Shown here: positions 8,923-17,693 of the stretch, piece after piece | Layout of the letters: each line of letters begins with the position of its first letter | Position numbering within the stretch: position 1 is the stretch's first letter | Source: Parahaliea mediterranea | GTDB lineage: Bacteria > Pseudomonadota > Gammaproteobacteria > Pseudomonadales > Halieaceae | Length of the DNA stretch: 64,000 bases | Assembly (NCBI RefSeq): GCF_003402235.1 | Contig: NZ_QEWO01000001.1 | Location: forward strand, 434,001-498,000 | Direction: 5' to 3' | Notes under the pieces: model-generated | Databases searched by the model: none | What the model was told of the DNA's origin: nothing | Seen by the model: only the letters and a program-made list of their open reading frames with translations | Made by a program: the position numbers and the translations under genes

Positions 8923-9246
8923 CTAGAACGGCATTTTAAAGCCGCCGGGCAGGTTGAGCCCGGCAGTCAGACCGGACATGGCCTCGCGGTTTTTCTGTTC
9001 CACTTTGCGCACGGCGTCGTTCACCGCCGCCGCCAGCAGGTCTTCCAGCATGGCCTTGTCCTCAGACAGCACGCTGTCGTCGATCTGCACCCGACGCACA
9101 TCGTGGCGCCCGTTCATGACAACGGTGACCAGCCCGGCCGCCGCCTCGCCGGTTACCTCGGCCTGGGCCAGCTCTTCCTGCTTCTTCTGCATATCGGCCT
9201 GCATTTTCTGGGCCTGTTGCATCAGGTCCGAGAGATTGCCTTTCAT
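8923..9246 (-). CDS. ybaB: YbaB/EbfC-family nucleoid-associated protein
   Basis: A 107-residue DNA-binding protein with the family's usual layout: a long N-terminal helix rich in Q, K and E ([20 protein letters not shown]), a beta-sheet core ([16 protein letters not shown]) and a C-terminal helix ([16 protein letters not shown]) ending in a Gly/Pro-rich tail. YbaB dimers bind DNA as tweezers and affect nucleoid structure. The gene sits 12 bp after dnaX and 6 bp before recR, the classic arrangement. Confidence 0.96.
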   Translation of the reverse strand: MKGNLSDLMQQAQKMQADMQKKQEELAQAEVTGEAAAGLVTVVMNGRHDVRRVQIDDSVLSEDKAMLEDLLAAAVNDAVRKVEQKNREAMSGLTAGLNLPGGFKMPF

Positions 9247-9258
9247 GTTGTGTCCTCG

Positions 9259-11253
9259 TTAATTGTCCAGGGGCGCAATCGAGTCGCGCAGCAATTCGCC
9301 GTCAAAGCGCTCGATCAGGCCCTGTAGGATGGGGTCGGCCTCAATGGCGGCTACAGCCTCGCGCTGGCGCTCCTCGGCCAGTCGCCGGCCGCGTATGGCA
9401 GGGGTTTCACCCTGCAGGGCCCCCGGCACAATGCTGACCTTGAACGCGGCATCAAAGTAATTGGTTAGCGCCAGCCGCACGCGATCGGTATGGCCGCTGT
9501 TGAACAAGGTGGCGTTGTGCTCGTCCAGCACAAAGTGCAGCTCGCTGCCGGCCACTTCGCGCAGTTCGCAGTTGGACGCGATGTTATAGACAATGCCCAC
9601 CAACCCGAGTTGCTCCAGCAGGTCGGGCCAGGTGGCCGGTGACAGGGCCTCCAGCGCCATGGCATTCGCCGGCCGCGAGTGCGGAGCGGGCTCTTTGCTT
9701 CCCGCACCGCTGGCCTCGGCCGCCTGCGCTTCGCTGTCATCCGCTTCGGCATCCACCTGGGCATCGGCCGCCAGCAACGCGGCCAGCGGCGAGACACGGG
9801 GCGCCTCTTCGCGCCGCGCGGCCTCGACTGCCGCGCTCTTTGCGCCGGGACCGGTGGCGGTGGGGCTGGTAACACCGGCGCCAGGAGCCCTGGCGCCCTT
9901 CGCTTCGCCCGCTTCCTGCGGCGCGGCGCTGGCCTGTGGAGGGGCGTTGGGAACAGCCTGTGCCTCGACCGGCGCCTGCACGGAAGACGATGCAGAAGAC
10001 GATGCAGAAGACGATGCAGAAGAAGGTGCAGAAGTCGCTGCGGAAAACGATGCAGGCGGGGCCGGCGGCGCCGGCTCCGGGGGTGTTTCAGGCTTTTTTA
10101 CGGCATGGCCGCCCTCCTCCCCGGCGGCCTGGGTCAGGGTTGCCACGGTAGCGGCGGATTCAATGGCAATGGCCGGGCGGAAGGCCAGCATGCGCAGCAG
10201 GATCATCTCAAAACCGCTGCGCGGGTCGCTGGCCAGTGGCAGGTCGCGCTTGCCGTTGATGGCCATCTGGTAATACAGCTGGGCGTCTTCGGCGCTCATG
10301 CTGCCAGCCAGCGCTGTCACTCGCTGCGCATCGCCCCAGCTGTTGTCCACCGCTGCCGGCACCACCTGGGCCAGGGCCACCCGGTGCAGCAGGGTAATGA
10401 GTTCCTCCAGGCTGGAATCAAAGTCCGGGGCGTGCTCGCCCATGGCCGCCACCACCTGCAGGCAGGCTTCTGGCTCGCCGGCCACCACCGCTTCCAGCAC
10501 CTGGTAGACGTAGGTGAGGTCCACTGTGCCCAGCATGGTGCGCACTTCGCTCTCGCGCAGGGCGCCGGAGCCAAAGGCAATGGCCTGGTCGGTAAGGCTG
10601 AGGGCGTCGCGCATGCTCCCGGCCGCGGCGCGACCCAGCAGCCACAGGGCAGGCTCCTCGAAGCTCACCATTTCCTGATCCAGCACATGCTTTAAGTGGC
10701 CCACCACCTGCTCGGGCGGCATGTTCTTCAGGTTGAATTGCAGGCAGCGTGACAGCACCGTGGCGGGCAGCTTCTGCGGGTCGGTGGTGGCCAGCAGGAA
10801 CTTGACGTGGGGCGGCGGCTCTTCGAGGGTTTTCAGCAGGGCGTTGAAACTGCTGGCGGAGAGCATGTGCACCTCGTCAATGAGGTAGACCTTGTAACGC
10901 GAACGGGTGGGCGCGTACTGCACGTTTTCCAGCAGCTCCCGCGTGTCTTCCACCTTGGTGCGCGAGGCAGCATCCACTTCCAGCAGATCCACGCTCCTGC
11001 CTTCGGCAATCTCCAGACAGGCGCCGCATTTGCCACAGGGCTCGGAGGACACCCCCTCGTCGCAGTTGAGACACTTGGCGAAGATGCGGGCCACGGTGGT
11101 TTTACCCACACCGCGGGTGCCGGTGAACAGATAGGCGTGGTGCAAACGGTCATGATCCAGCGCGTTGATCAGGGCCTTCAGCACATGCTCCTGGCCCACC
11201 ATTTCGCGAAAGCTCTTCGGTCGCCATTTGCGTGCCAGTGCCTGATAGGACAT
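9259..11253 (-). CDS. dnaX: DNA polymerase III subunits tau/gamma
   Basis: The tau product is 664 residues from the ATG at 11253, giving MSYQALARKWRPKSF, the conserved DnaX N-terminus. The frame stays open for 74 codons upstream, but that stretch lacks DnaX similarity. Domains: AAA+ clamp-loader ATPase with Walker A GTRGVGKT, the four-cysteine zinc module CGKCGAC, the SRC arginine-finger motif (ATVLSRCLQF), a low-complexity Ala/Pro/Ser linker, and the C-terminal tau domains that contact DnaB and the polymerase. A probable -1 frameshift signal for the shorter gamma form lies at 10058-10118. Cytoplasmic replisome component. Confidence 0.96.
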   Translation of the reverse strand: MSYQALARKWRPKSFREMVGQEHVLKALINALDHDRLHHAYLFTGTRGVGKTTVARIFAKCLNCDEGVSSEPCGKCGACLEIAEGRSVDLLEVDAASRTKVEDTRELLENVQYAPTRSRYKVYLIDEVHMLSASSFNALLKTLEEPPPHVKFLLATTDPQKLPATVLSRCLQFNLKNMPPEQVVGHLKHVLDQEMVSFEEPALWLLGRAAAGSMRDALSLTDQAIAFGSGALRESEVRTMLGTVDLTYVYQVLEAVVAGEPEACLQVVAAMGEHAPDFDSSLEELITLLHRVALAQVVPAAVDNSWGDAQRVTALAGSMSAEDAQLYYQMAINGKRDLPLASDPRSGFEMILLRMLAFRPAIAIESAATVATLTQAAGEEGGHAVKKPETPPEPAPPAPPASFSAATSAPSSASSSASSSASSSVQAPVEAQAVPNAPPQASAAPQEAGEAKGARAPGAGVTSPTATGPGAKSAAVEAARREEAPRVSPLAALLAADAQVDAEADDSEAQAAEASGAGSKEPAPHSRPANAMALEALSPATWPDLLEQLGLVGIVYNIASNCELREVAGSELHFVLDEHNATLFNSGHTDRVRLALTNYFDAAFKVSIVPGALQGETPAIRGRRLAEERQREAVAAIEADPILQGLIERFDGELLRDSIAPLDN
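9983..10030. repeat. 12-bp tandem repeat inside the dnaX linker
   Basis: Three exact copies of GAAGACGATGCA (9983-9994, 9995-10006, 10007-10018) are followed by one diverged copy (10019-10030). On the coding strand the unit gives the repeated peptide S-S-A-S. The 12-bp unit keeps the frame, so copy-number change would only lengthen or shorten the flexible linker between the ATPase core and the tau-specific domains. It lies just 3' of the frameshift hairpin. Confidence 0.85.
10058..10118 (-). promoter_or_regulatory. probable programmed -1 ribosomal frameshift cassette in dnaX
   Basis: On the coding strand the heptamer A AAA AAG (10099-10093) lies exactly in the 0 frame, read GTA AAA AAG (codons 385-387). 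Slipping back one base gives GCC and then TGA (10090-10088), which would end a 388-residue gamma protein. An AGGAGG Shine-Dalgarno-like element (10118-10113) sits 13 nt upstream. A GC-rich hairpin with 9-bp arms, one mismatch and a 3-nt loop (10078-10058) lies downstream. These are the same three elements that drive gamma synthesis in E. coli dnaX. Here the hairpin is about 14 nt from the slip site, farther than in E. coli. Confidence 0.8.
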
Positions 11254-11444
11254 GCCGTGGGTTGCCTTACTGCAAAAGGGGCTAGGATACACCAGCGGCG
11301 CCAGCGCAGGAAAGGAAGCAGGCCGCCACGGGCAACGAATTGCACCAGGCAAAGCACACACCGCACAGGCGAAAACAACAACCCATAGCGAGGGCAATGC
11401 GAGAAGGAACAGGGGAGAAGGAACAAAGAAGGTAGAGAGAAAGT
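11254..11444. other. intergenic region between dnaX and the SRP RNA
   Basis: These 191 bp hold the leader of dnaX. An open frame runs through it in the dnaX frame but does not look like protein with DnaX similarity. I see no strong promoter by eye. The stretch just below the SRP RNA 3' end is purine-rich on the plus strand, so it would be pyrimidine-rich in the RNA sense. Confidence 0.5.
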
Positions 11445-11553
11445 GGAGGCGACCCGAACAGCCACACCCCGGCACACGAATCAGTAACTACCGTTGCTCC
11501 CTTCCGGGCCTGGCGGGGTTCACTACCTATCGTTGCGAGGGGACCGCCCGGGC
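11445..11553 (-). ncRNA. ffs: 4.5S signal recognition particle RNA
   Basis: Read on the minus strand, the segment contains GCCAGGCCCGGAAGGGAGCA (11516-11497), the conserved SRP domain IV with the GGAA tetraloop and the asymmetric internal loop that binds Ffh M domain. The 3' part GTGTGCCGGGGTGTGGC follows, and the 3' end GGTCGCCTCC pairs with the 5' strand GGCGGTCC. Size (~110 nt) and layout match the small bacterial SRP RNA. Ends are approximate (a few nt). It lies just upstream of dnaX on the same strand, an arrangement I recall from Pseudomonas. Confidence 0.93.
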
Positions 11554-11693
11554 CACCACAGCGCCTGCAGCGGGCACCGACTGTCTATCCGTCGGGGGCA
11601 CCAGGCTGCAGAGGGCGCGTATTGTGTCTGAAAGGGTCATGCCCTGCAAGGGCGCTCCGGCGCTTATCGACAGCAAAAGACGAACCAACAGCC

Positions 11694-11721
11694 TTGACAC
11701 AAATGTTAAAGGCTCTAACAT
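11694..11721 (+). promoter_or_regulatory. sigma-70-type promoter for the RND efflux operon
   Basis: TTGACA (11694-11699) is a perfect -35 box. Sixteen bases later TAACAT (11716-11721) is a 4/6 match to the -10 box. Transcription would start near 11728, about 35 nt before the ATG at 11763. This placement supports the short start chosen for the adaptor protein, because the longer upstream start would precede the transcript. Confidence 0.7.
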
Positions 11722-11762
11722 TGGCCGCAAACCCATCGCTAAAGGCCGCCAGGATTACTGCC

Positions 11763-12884
11763 ATGCCGCCCTCCCCCACACCGGCAACGCTGCCCAAAAC
11801 CCTTCTGGGTATCACCCTGGCGCTGGCCTTTGCCATTGGTCTGAGCAGTCTGCTGAAATGGCGTGCAGACGCCGCTGTGTCGCGCCAACATGCCGCACCC
11901 TTGCCGGTGGCCACCACCATCTACCGCCTCCAGCCTAGCTACCAGGAAGAGCGTCGCTTTCTCGGTGTAACCGAAGCCCCTCGCCGGGCAGATCTGGCCT
12001 TTGAATCGGCGGGGCAACTCGCCAGCATGACGGTGAACGAAGGCAGCGAAGTGGCGTCGGGCGATGTGCTTGCGCAGTTGGACAACCGCCTGCTGCAGTC
12101 TCAGCGTAAATCTGCCGCAGCGGAACTCGAGACCCTGCAAGCCGACCTAGAACTTGCGCAGCTCAAGGCCCAGCGACAACAGGATCTGCAAGCCAGCGGT
12201 GCCGTATCGAGGGAGGCAATTGACGAAACCCGCCTGCGGGCCCAGGCATTGGCCGCCCAAAACAAGGCAGTGAGCGCGCAACTGGAGCGGCTGGACATTG
12301 AACTGGAAAAAACCGCGCTGCGCGCACCCTACGATGGCATTGTCGCCGCCCGCTACATCGATCCGGGTGCCGTGATCACCGCCGGCACGCCCATCCTGCG
12401 GCTGATACAGGGCGGGCCGCGCGAAGCACATATCGGGGTAACACCGGAACTGGCAGCGAGCCTGGCGCCCGCGCGTACCTACCCCCTGCGCTGGCGCGGC
12501 GAAACCCTGCAGGCCAAGCTGCGCTCGGTGCGTCCAGACCTGGACCCAAACACCCGCGCTGCCGTGGCGGTGTTCGAGTTACCCCCCGGCACTGCCGCCC
12601 TTGATGGAGAGGCCGTTACCCTGCTGCTGCAGCGGGACATACCGGAACAGGGTGGCTGGCTGCCCCTCAGCGCCCTGCTGGAAGGCCAGCGCGGCGTGTG
12701 GAATGTGCTGGCAGTGAACCAGCAGGACGGGCAATGGCGCACCGAACGCGAGGTGGTAGAGGTACTGGAACTGCGCGGCGACAAAGCCTTTGTGCGCGGC
12801 ACCCTTGCCGACGGCCAGGCGGTGGTCGCCGACGGCCTGCACCGCATAGCGGCCGGCTCCGCCGTGACCCCACTGGCGCCCTGA
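11763..12884 (+). CDS. RND efflux periplasmic adaptor (membrane fusion protein, HlyD/AcrA type)
   Basis: A 373-residue protein from the ATG at 11763, preceded by AGGA ~9 nt upstream and lying downstream of the promoter at 11694-11721. It has an N-terminal membrane helix (~13-30), a lipoyl-like half (AGQLASMTVNEGSEVASGDV), a coiled-coil hairpin built of Gln/Leu/Ala heptads, the second lipoyl half (LRAPYDGIVAARYIDPGAVI) and a C-terminal beta-barrel. It links the inner-membrane pump to an outer-membrane channel across the periplasm. The pump gene follows by 3 bp. No outer-membrane factor is encoded nearby, so a TolC-type channel elsewhere is needed. Confidence 0.92.
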   Translation: MPPSPTPATLPKTLLGITLALAFAIGLSSLLKWRADAAVSRQHAAPLPVATTIYRLQPSYQEERRFLGVTEAPRRADLAFESAGQLASMTVNEGSEVASGDVLAQLDNRLLQSQRKSAAAELETLQADLELAQLKAQRQQDLQASGAVSREAIDETRLRAQALAAQNKAVSAQLERLDIELEKTALRAPYDGIVAARYIDPGAVITAGTPILRLIQGGPREAHIGVTPELAASLAPARTYPLRWRGETLQAKLRSVRPDLDPNTRAAVAVFELPPGTAALDGEAVTLLLQRDIPEQGGWLPLSALLEGQRGVWNVLAVNQQDGQWRTEREVVEVLELRGDKAFVRGTLADGQAVVADGLHRIAAGSAVTPLAP

Positions 12885-12887
12885 CCG

Positions 12888-15800
12888 ATGCTGGCCCAGG
12901 TTCTGTTTCGCCATCGCCGCTTTGTGGCTCTGCTGGTCATCATCATTCTGGCCACCGGCATCAGCAGCATGCGCTCCATCGGCCGCCAGGAAGACCCCAG
13001 CATCACCAACTTCCTGGCCACCGTCACCACCTTCTTCCCCGGTGCCGGGCCCGGCCGGGTGGAAGCCCTGGTCACCCGGCCGCTGGAGGATGAACTGCGG
13101 CGCATTCCCGAAATCGACGAAATCAGCTCAACGTCCTCCGCCGGCGTGTCCTTCCTGAATATCAAGCTGGAGGAAACCCTGTCCAAGCAGGCCATCCAGC
13201 GCGCCTGGACGGAGATCCGCGACACCCTCGGCGATGTCTCAAACCGCTTTCCCCCGGGCGCCAGCGCCCCCGTTTTCGATGACGACCGCCTCACCGCCTA
13301 CACCACCATCATCGCCCTCAGCGCTGCAGAAGACCGCCCCGTAAGCCTGTCGCTGCTGCACCGCATAGCCCTGGACCTGGCGGATGCGGCGCGCAATGTC
13401 AGCGGTACCGAACGGGTGGATCTGTACGGCGAACCCGCCGAGGAGGTGCGGGTAGCGGTGGATGAAGCCGCCCTCGCCTCGCGCGGCCTCAGCCTCGCCC
13501 AGGTGACCCAGGCCCTGCAGCAGGCGGACCCGAAAATCGCCGCCGGCCGCGCCAGTGGCGCCGGCAACGACCTGCTGGTGGAAGTGAGCGGCGAGTTCGA
13601 CTCACTGGCGCGAATACGCGACGTGACCCTGCACGCCGGCAGCGGCGGCAGTGTGCGTGTCGGGGATATCGCGCGGGTTTACAAGAGCCACACCACGCCG
13701 CCCCCGGCCATGGCCATTGTCAATGGCAGGCCCGGCATTCTGGTGGCCGTTGCCATGTCCGACGGCTTACAGGTGGATCGCTGGAGCCAGCAATTTGCCG
13801 CCTTCCTGGATGACTGGCGCGCCAACGCCCCGGGCGGCCTTGAGGTCACCACCACCTACGACCAGAGCGTATATACCCAGGCGCGCCTGCAGGGGGTAAT
13901 CGAGAACCTGGTGGTTGGCGTGGTATTGGTGCTGCTGGTGCTGCTGATCACCCTGGGTTGGCGCGCCGCCGTGGTGGTCGCCGTCATCCTGCCCCTGTGC
14001 GGCCTGATGTCCATGACCCTGCTGTACTACTGGGGTGTGGCGATTCACCAGATGTCGGTCACCGGCCTGATCGTGGCGCTGGGGCTGGTGGTGGACGGCT
14101 CCATTGTCATGACCGATGAAATCCGCAAGCACCTGCAACGGGGCGAAACACCCCTGCAGGCCATTACCGCCTCGGTACACCGCCTGCGCGTTCCCCTGCT
14201 CTCCAGCACCCTCACCACCATCCTCGCCTTTATGCCAATGGTGGTATTACCGGGGCCCTCCGGCGACTTCATGGGCAGTATTGCCAAGGCGGTGGTGGTG
14301 ATGCTGGGCTCATCCCTGCTGCTGGCCATGACCCTGACGCCGGTGCTGGCGGCGCGGTTGCTGCCAGCCAGCTTGAAGCGGGAGCACCACTGGTGGGAAC
14401 AGGGCATGGACAGCGGCCGTGGCGGGCGCCTGCTCAGCCACGCGCTGGACTGGGCCCTGCGCTACCGTGGCGCGTCCATCGCCCTTGCCCTGGCCCTGCC
14501 GCTGACGGGCTTTCTGGCCTTCCCCAGCCTGACCGCCCAGTTTTTCCCCGGCACCGACCGCGACCAGATGTACGTACAGGTGAAACTGCCCGATGGACGC
14601 TCCATCTACGACACCGCGGCCCTGGTCGAGCAACTGGATGCCAAGTTGCGTGCCGAACCCCTGGTGCGCCGTGTTGACTGGACCCTCGGCGAGAGCCCCC
14701 CGGCCTTTTACTACAACATGTATCGCAACCGTGAAGGTATCGCCAGCTGGGCCGAAGCGCTGGTACTCACCCACGATGAAAACCAGACCGACAACCTGAT
14801 ACGCCGGCTCCAGCAGGAGGTGGATCGGGAATTTCCCCAGGCGCGGGTCATTGTGCGCGGCATCGACCAGGGACCGCCAGTCATGGCGCCACTGGAAGTA
14901 GAAATCTACGGCCCCAACCTAGAGCGCCTGCGGGCACTGGGTGAGCAGTTTCGCCGGCGCATGGAACAGGTGCCTGACGTAACCCACTCCAACGCCAGCC
15001 TGTCCGGCGGCGCCCCCAAACTGGTGTTCAACGTGGACGAGGGACGAGCACAACTGGCGGGACTGAGCCTGGCCGATGCCGCCAATACGCTCGACGCCAG
15101 CCTGCGCGGCCTGACCGGCGGCGAACTGCTGGAGGACACCCAGCGCCTGCCAGTGCGCGTGCGCCTGGCCGAAGAGGACTGGGGCGGCGCCCAGGACATT
15201 GCCTCCCTGCGCATTGCCGGCACTGCCGCTGGCGCCACTGGGCCGGGCGAACCAGCCATGGGCGGCGTTGCCATGGGTATGCTGGGCACCCCGCAACTGC
15301 TGCCCTCCTCCAGCCCCATCTCGCGCAAAAACGGCGAGCGGGTCAACATCGTGCAGGCCTTCCTGATGCGCGGCGTGCTGCCAGAGGAGGCCCTGAAAAG
15401 CCTGCAGGCCGACCTGGCCGCCAACCCCATTGCCCTGCCAGCGGGCTACCACTACCAGTTCGGGGGCGATTCCGACGTGCGCGCCGACGTGGTGGAACAG
15501 ATCATGGCGCCGATGGGCACCATCCTGGCAGCCATGCTCGCCACCATCGTGATGACCTTCAATTCCTGGCGACTGTCGGCTATTGCCGGCCTGGTGTTTG
15601 TCTGCTCGCTGGGCCTGAGCCTGCTTTCCCTCGCGCTGTTCCGCTACCCCTTTGGGGTGCAGGCCATGATCGGCGTGATCGGCTCGATCGGGGTTTCGAT
15701 CAACGCTGCCATCATCATCATGACAGCCCTGCAGGAAAACGCGCAGGCCAGCCAGGGTAACGCGCTGGCCGCACGCCAGGTGGTGATGGATTCCAGTCGG

Positions 15801-16022
15801 CATATTGTATCCACCACTGTCACCACCTTTGGTGGTTTTTTGCCATTGATTCTCGAAGGCAGCCAGTTCTGGCCACCCTTCGCCATGGCCATTGCGGGCG
15901 GCGTTCTGCTATCCACGGTGATTTCGTTCTTCCTGGTACCGCCGCTGTTTTGCGCGGCGGTAACCCTTAAAAACAGGGATGATGCCCCCTCGCCCGCCAA
16001 CGAGCCAAGCACCGCCCCATGA
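12888..16022 (+). CDS. RND multidrug efflux pump, inner-membrane permease (AcrB/MexB superfamily)
   Basis: The 1044 residues match the usual ~1020-1050 of HAE1-type RND pumps. TM1 is near the N-terminus, the first porter loop runs to about 320, and the TM2-TM6 block contains ALGLVVDGSIVMTDEIRK. The Asp in that segment replaces the AcrB-type D-D-A-I-V-V-V pattern, as in several divergent HAE subfamilies. A second porter loop and TM block near the C-terminus (GVIGSIGVSINAAIIIMTAL) complete the pump. It is a proton-driven homotrimer; substrates are unknown. It follows its adaptor gene by 3 bp and overlaps truC by 4 bp (ATGA). Confidence 0.93.
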   Translation: MLAQVLFRHRRFVALLVIIILATGISSMRSIGRQEDPSITNFLATVTTFFPGAGPGRVEALVTRPLEDELRRIPEIDEISSTSSAGVSFLNIKLEETLSKQAIQRAWTEIRDTLGDVSNRFPPGASAPVFDDDRLTAYTTIIALSAAEDRPVSLSLLHRIALDLADAARNVSGTERVDLYGEPAEEVRVAVDEAALASRGLSLAQVTQALQQADPKIAAGRASGAGNDLLVEVSGEFDSLARIRDVTLHAGSGGSVRVGDIARVYKSHTTPPPAMAIVNGRPGILVAVAMSDGLQVDRWSQQFAAFLDDWRANAPGGLEVTTTYDQSVYTQARLQGVIENLVVGVVLVLLVLLITLGWRAAVVVAVILPLCGLMSMTLLYYWGVAIHQMSVTGLIVALGLVVDGSIVMTDEIRKHLQRGETPLQAITASVHRLRVPLLSSTLTTILAFMPMVVLPGPSGDFMGSIAKAVVVMLGSSLLLAMTLTPVLAARLLPASLKREHHWWEQGMDSGRGGRLLSHALDWALRYRGASIALALALPLTGFLAFPSLTAQFFPGTDRDQMYVQVKLPDGRSIYDTAALVEQLDAKLRAEPLVRRVDWTLGESPPAFYYNMYRNREGIASWAEALVLTHDENQTDNLIRRLQQEVDREFPQARVIVRGIDQGPPVMAPLEVEIYGPNLERLRALGEQFRRRMEQVPDVTHSNASLSGGAPKLVFNVDEGRAQLAGLSLADAANTLDASLRGLTGGELLEDTQRLPVRVRLAEEDWGGAQDIASLRIAGTAAGATGPGEPAMGGVAMGMLGTPQLLPSSSPISRKNGERVNIVQAFLMRGVLPEEALKSLQADLAANPIALPAGYHYQFGGDSDVRADVVEQIMAPMGTILAAMLATIVMTFNSWRLSAIAGLVFVCSLGLSLLSLALFRYPFGVQAMIGVIGSIGVSINAAIIIMTALQENAQASQGNALAARQVVMDSSRHIVSTTVTTFGGFLPLILEGSQFWPPFAMAIAGGVLLSTVISFFLVPPLFCAAVTLKNRDDAPSPANEPSTAP

Positions 16023-16783
16023 CACAGCACACTCCCCCTGCGGCAGAAGCGCTGGCCGTGCTTTACCAGGACGAGCAACTGGTGGCCATCAACAAACCCG
16101 CCGGCCTGCTGGTACACCGCAGCCCCATCGACCGCCGGGAAACCCGCTTTGCCCTGCAGCTACTGCGCGACCAGCTCGGAAAGCGCGTATACCCCCTGCA
16201 CCGGCTGGATAAGCCAACCTCCGGGGTGCTGCTGTTTGCCCTGGACAGCAACACCGCGCGGCAGGTGGCCAGCCAGTTTGAGCAGCGCCGGGTGAACAAA
16301 GACTATCTCGCCATCGTCCGCGGCTACTGCCCCGAACAGGGCGAGATAGATCACCCCATTCGCGATGACCCGGACCCCCTGCTGGGGCAGGATCGCGGCC
16401 CGCCCCGGGACGCGCTGACCCATTTCCAACGCCTGGCCAGCATCGAATTGCCCGAGGCGGTAGATCGCTACCCCACCGCACGTTATTCACTGGTGCGACT
16501 GCACCCATTGAGCGGCCGCAAGCACCAGTTGCGCCGTCACATGAAGCACATCGGCCACCCGATCATCGGCGATGCCAAACACGGCAAGGGCGTGCACAAT
16601 CGCTTTTTCGCCAGCCAACTGCAGGCCGGCCGGCTGTTGCTGCACTGTCACGGACTGCAGTTAAACCACCCGGCGACCGGCGAACCACTGCTCCTGCACG
16701 CGCCACTGGATGACGTCTTCCAGGGGCTCATCGAGCGTTTCGGCTGGACGGTTGCACTGAACGCGGCGCGGGGCATGTCCTGA
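16019..16783 (+). CDS. truC: tRNA pseudouridine synthase C (TruC-like, RluA family)
   Basis: A 254-residue RluA-family pseudouridine synthase. The catalytic motif HRLDKPTSG carries Asp64, and the family signature continues with RLHPLSGRKHQLRRHMKHIG, very like TruC of E. coli, which makes pseudouridine 65 in tRNA-Ile and tRNA-Asp. No S4 domain is present, as expected for TruC. The start overlaps the end of the RND permease by 4 bp, so translation may be coupled, although the two functions look unrelated. Confidence 0.88.
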   Translation: MTQHTPPAAEALAVLYQDEQLVAINKPAGLLVHRSPIDRRETRFALQLLRDQLGKRVYPLHRLDKPTSGVLLFALDSNTARQVASQFEQRRVNKDYLAIVRGYCPEQGEIDHPIRDDPDPLLGQDRGPPRDALTHFQRLASIELPEAVDRYPTARYSLVRLHPLSGRKHQLRRHMKHIGHPIIGDAKHGKGVHNRFFASQLQAGRLLLHCHGLQLNHPATGEPLLLHAPLDDVFQGLIERFGWTVALNAARGMS

Positions 16784-16939
16784 AAACAAGGCCCTACCAG
16801 GCCCTAAGAAAGACCTGAACCGCATCCGTCTCCTGAACCGCTGGCCCCATAAGTCCGCCTCCCTGGACCTACAGCAACCGGCCGCGCCGCCCTAGCATGG
16901 CCGGCAATTTCCCAACGACAAAAACGGCCGGCTGTAGCA

Positions 16940-17692
16940 ATGGATGTGGTCGATCTTTCACAGGGCGCCCTGCTGTGGCTGGTGGCAGCCACAGCCCTGG
17001 CGTCCCTGATCAGTTCCGTCACCGGCATGGCCGGCGGTGTGCTGATGTTTGCCGCCATGAGCCTGTGCCTGCCCCTGCGGCTGCTGGTGCCCATTCACGG
17101 TGCCGTGCAGGTGTTCAACAACGCCGCCCGCAGCTGGTTTTTACGCGGCCACATCCGCTGGCGCATGTGCCTGCCTTTTGCTGCGGGGGCCGCCATCGGC
17201 GCCGCCGCTACCACCGTATTCATCGTGCGCTACGTGGGCGAGTTCTTTCCCCTGCTGTTGCTGGTTGTGCTCATCCTGTACACCCTGTTCAAACCGGCGC
17301 GGCTGCCGGATCTGAACATTGCTGACCGAGGCTTCTTCTGGGTGGGGCTGGTCACCGGGGGCATGGGCATACTGGTGGGGGCCATTGACCCCTTGCTGGC
17401 TGTGTTCTTCCTGCGTGAGGATTTGAGCAAAGAGGCCATCGTCTGCAACAAGTCGCTGATGCAGATGTTCGCCCACCTCACCAAGGTACCGGCCTACCTG
17501 TACCTGGGCTTTTCCTTCACCGACAATGCCGGCCTGATTATTCTGCTGACCGTGTCCGCCGTGATCGGCGCCCGCCTCGGCTTGCTGCTGCTTGAGCGTG
17601 TGAGCGCCCGGCATTTTTTGCAATTGATGCGCCTGGCCCTGATGCTGGCCGCCCTGCGCATCGGCTACCAATTGATCCAGATGGGAGTCTGA
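16940..17692 (+). CDS. TauE/SafE (TSUP) family membrane permease
   Basis: The 250-residue protein consists of about eight hydrophobic helices with the TSUP signatures: an N-terminal LISSVTGMAGGVLMFAAMS and a second-repeat segment GLVTGGMGILVGAIDPLLAV. Members move sulfite, sulfonates, sulfoacetate or organic anions across the inner membrane. It is followed after 1 bp by an aldehyde dehydrogenase gene, which suggests that an imported or exported organic acid or aldehyde is metabolised. The substrate cannot be named from sequence alone. Confidence 0.85.
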   Translation: MDVVDLSQGALLWLVAATALASLISSVTGMAGGVLMFAAMSLCLPLRLLVPIHGAVQVFNNAARSWFLRGHIRWRMCLPFAAGAAIGAAATTVFIVRYVGEFFPLLLLVVLILYTLFKPARLPDLNIADRGFFWVGLVTGGMGILVGAIDPLLAVFFLREDLSKEAIVCNKSLMQMFAHLTKVPAYLYLGFSFTDNAGLIILLTVSAVIGARLGLLLLERVSARHFLQLMRLALMLAALRIGYQLIQMGV

Positions 17693-17693
17693 G

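Noticed and set aside
11622-11762. Longer N-terminus for the RND adaptor
   Set aside because: The extra 47 codons precede the transcript start predicted from TTGACA/TAACAT and show no signal-peptide or family character.
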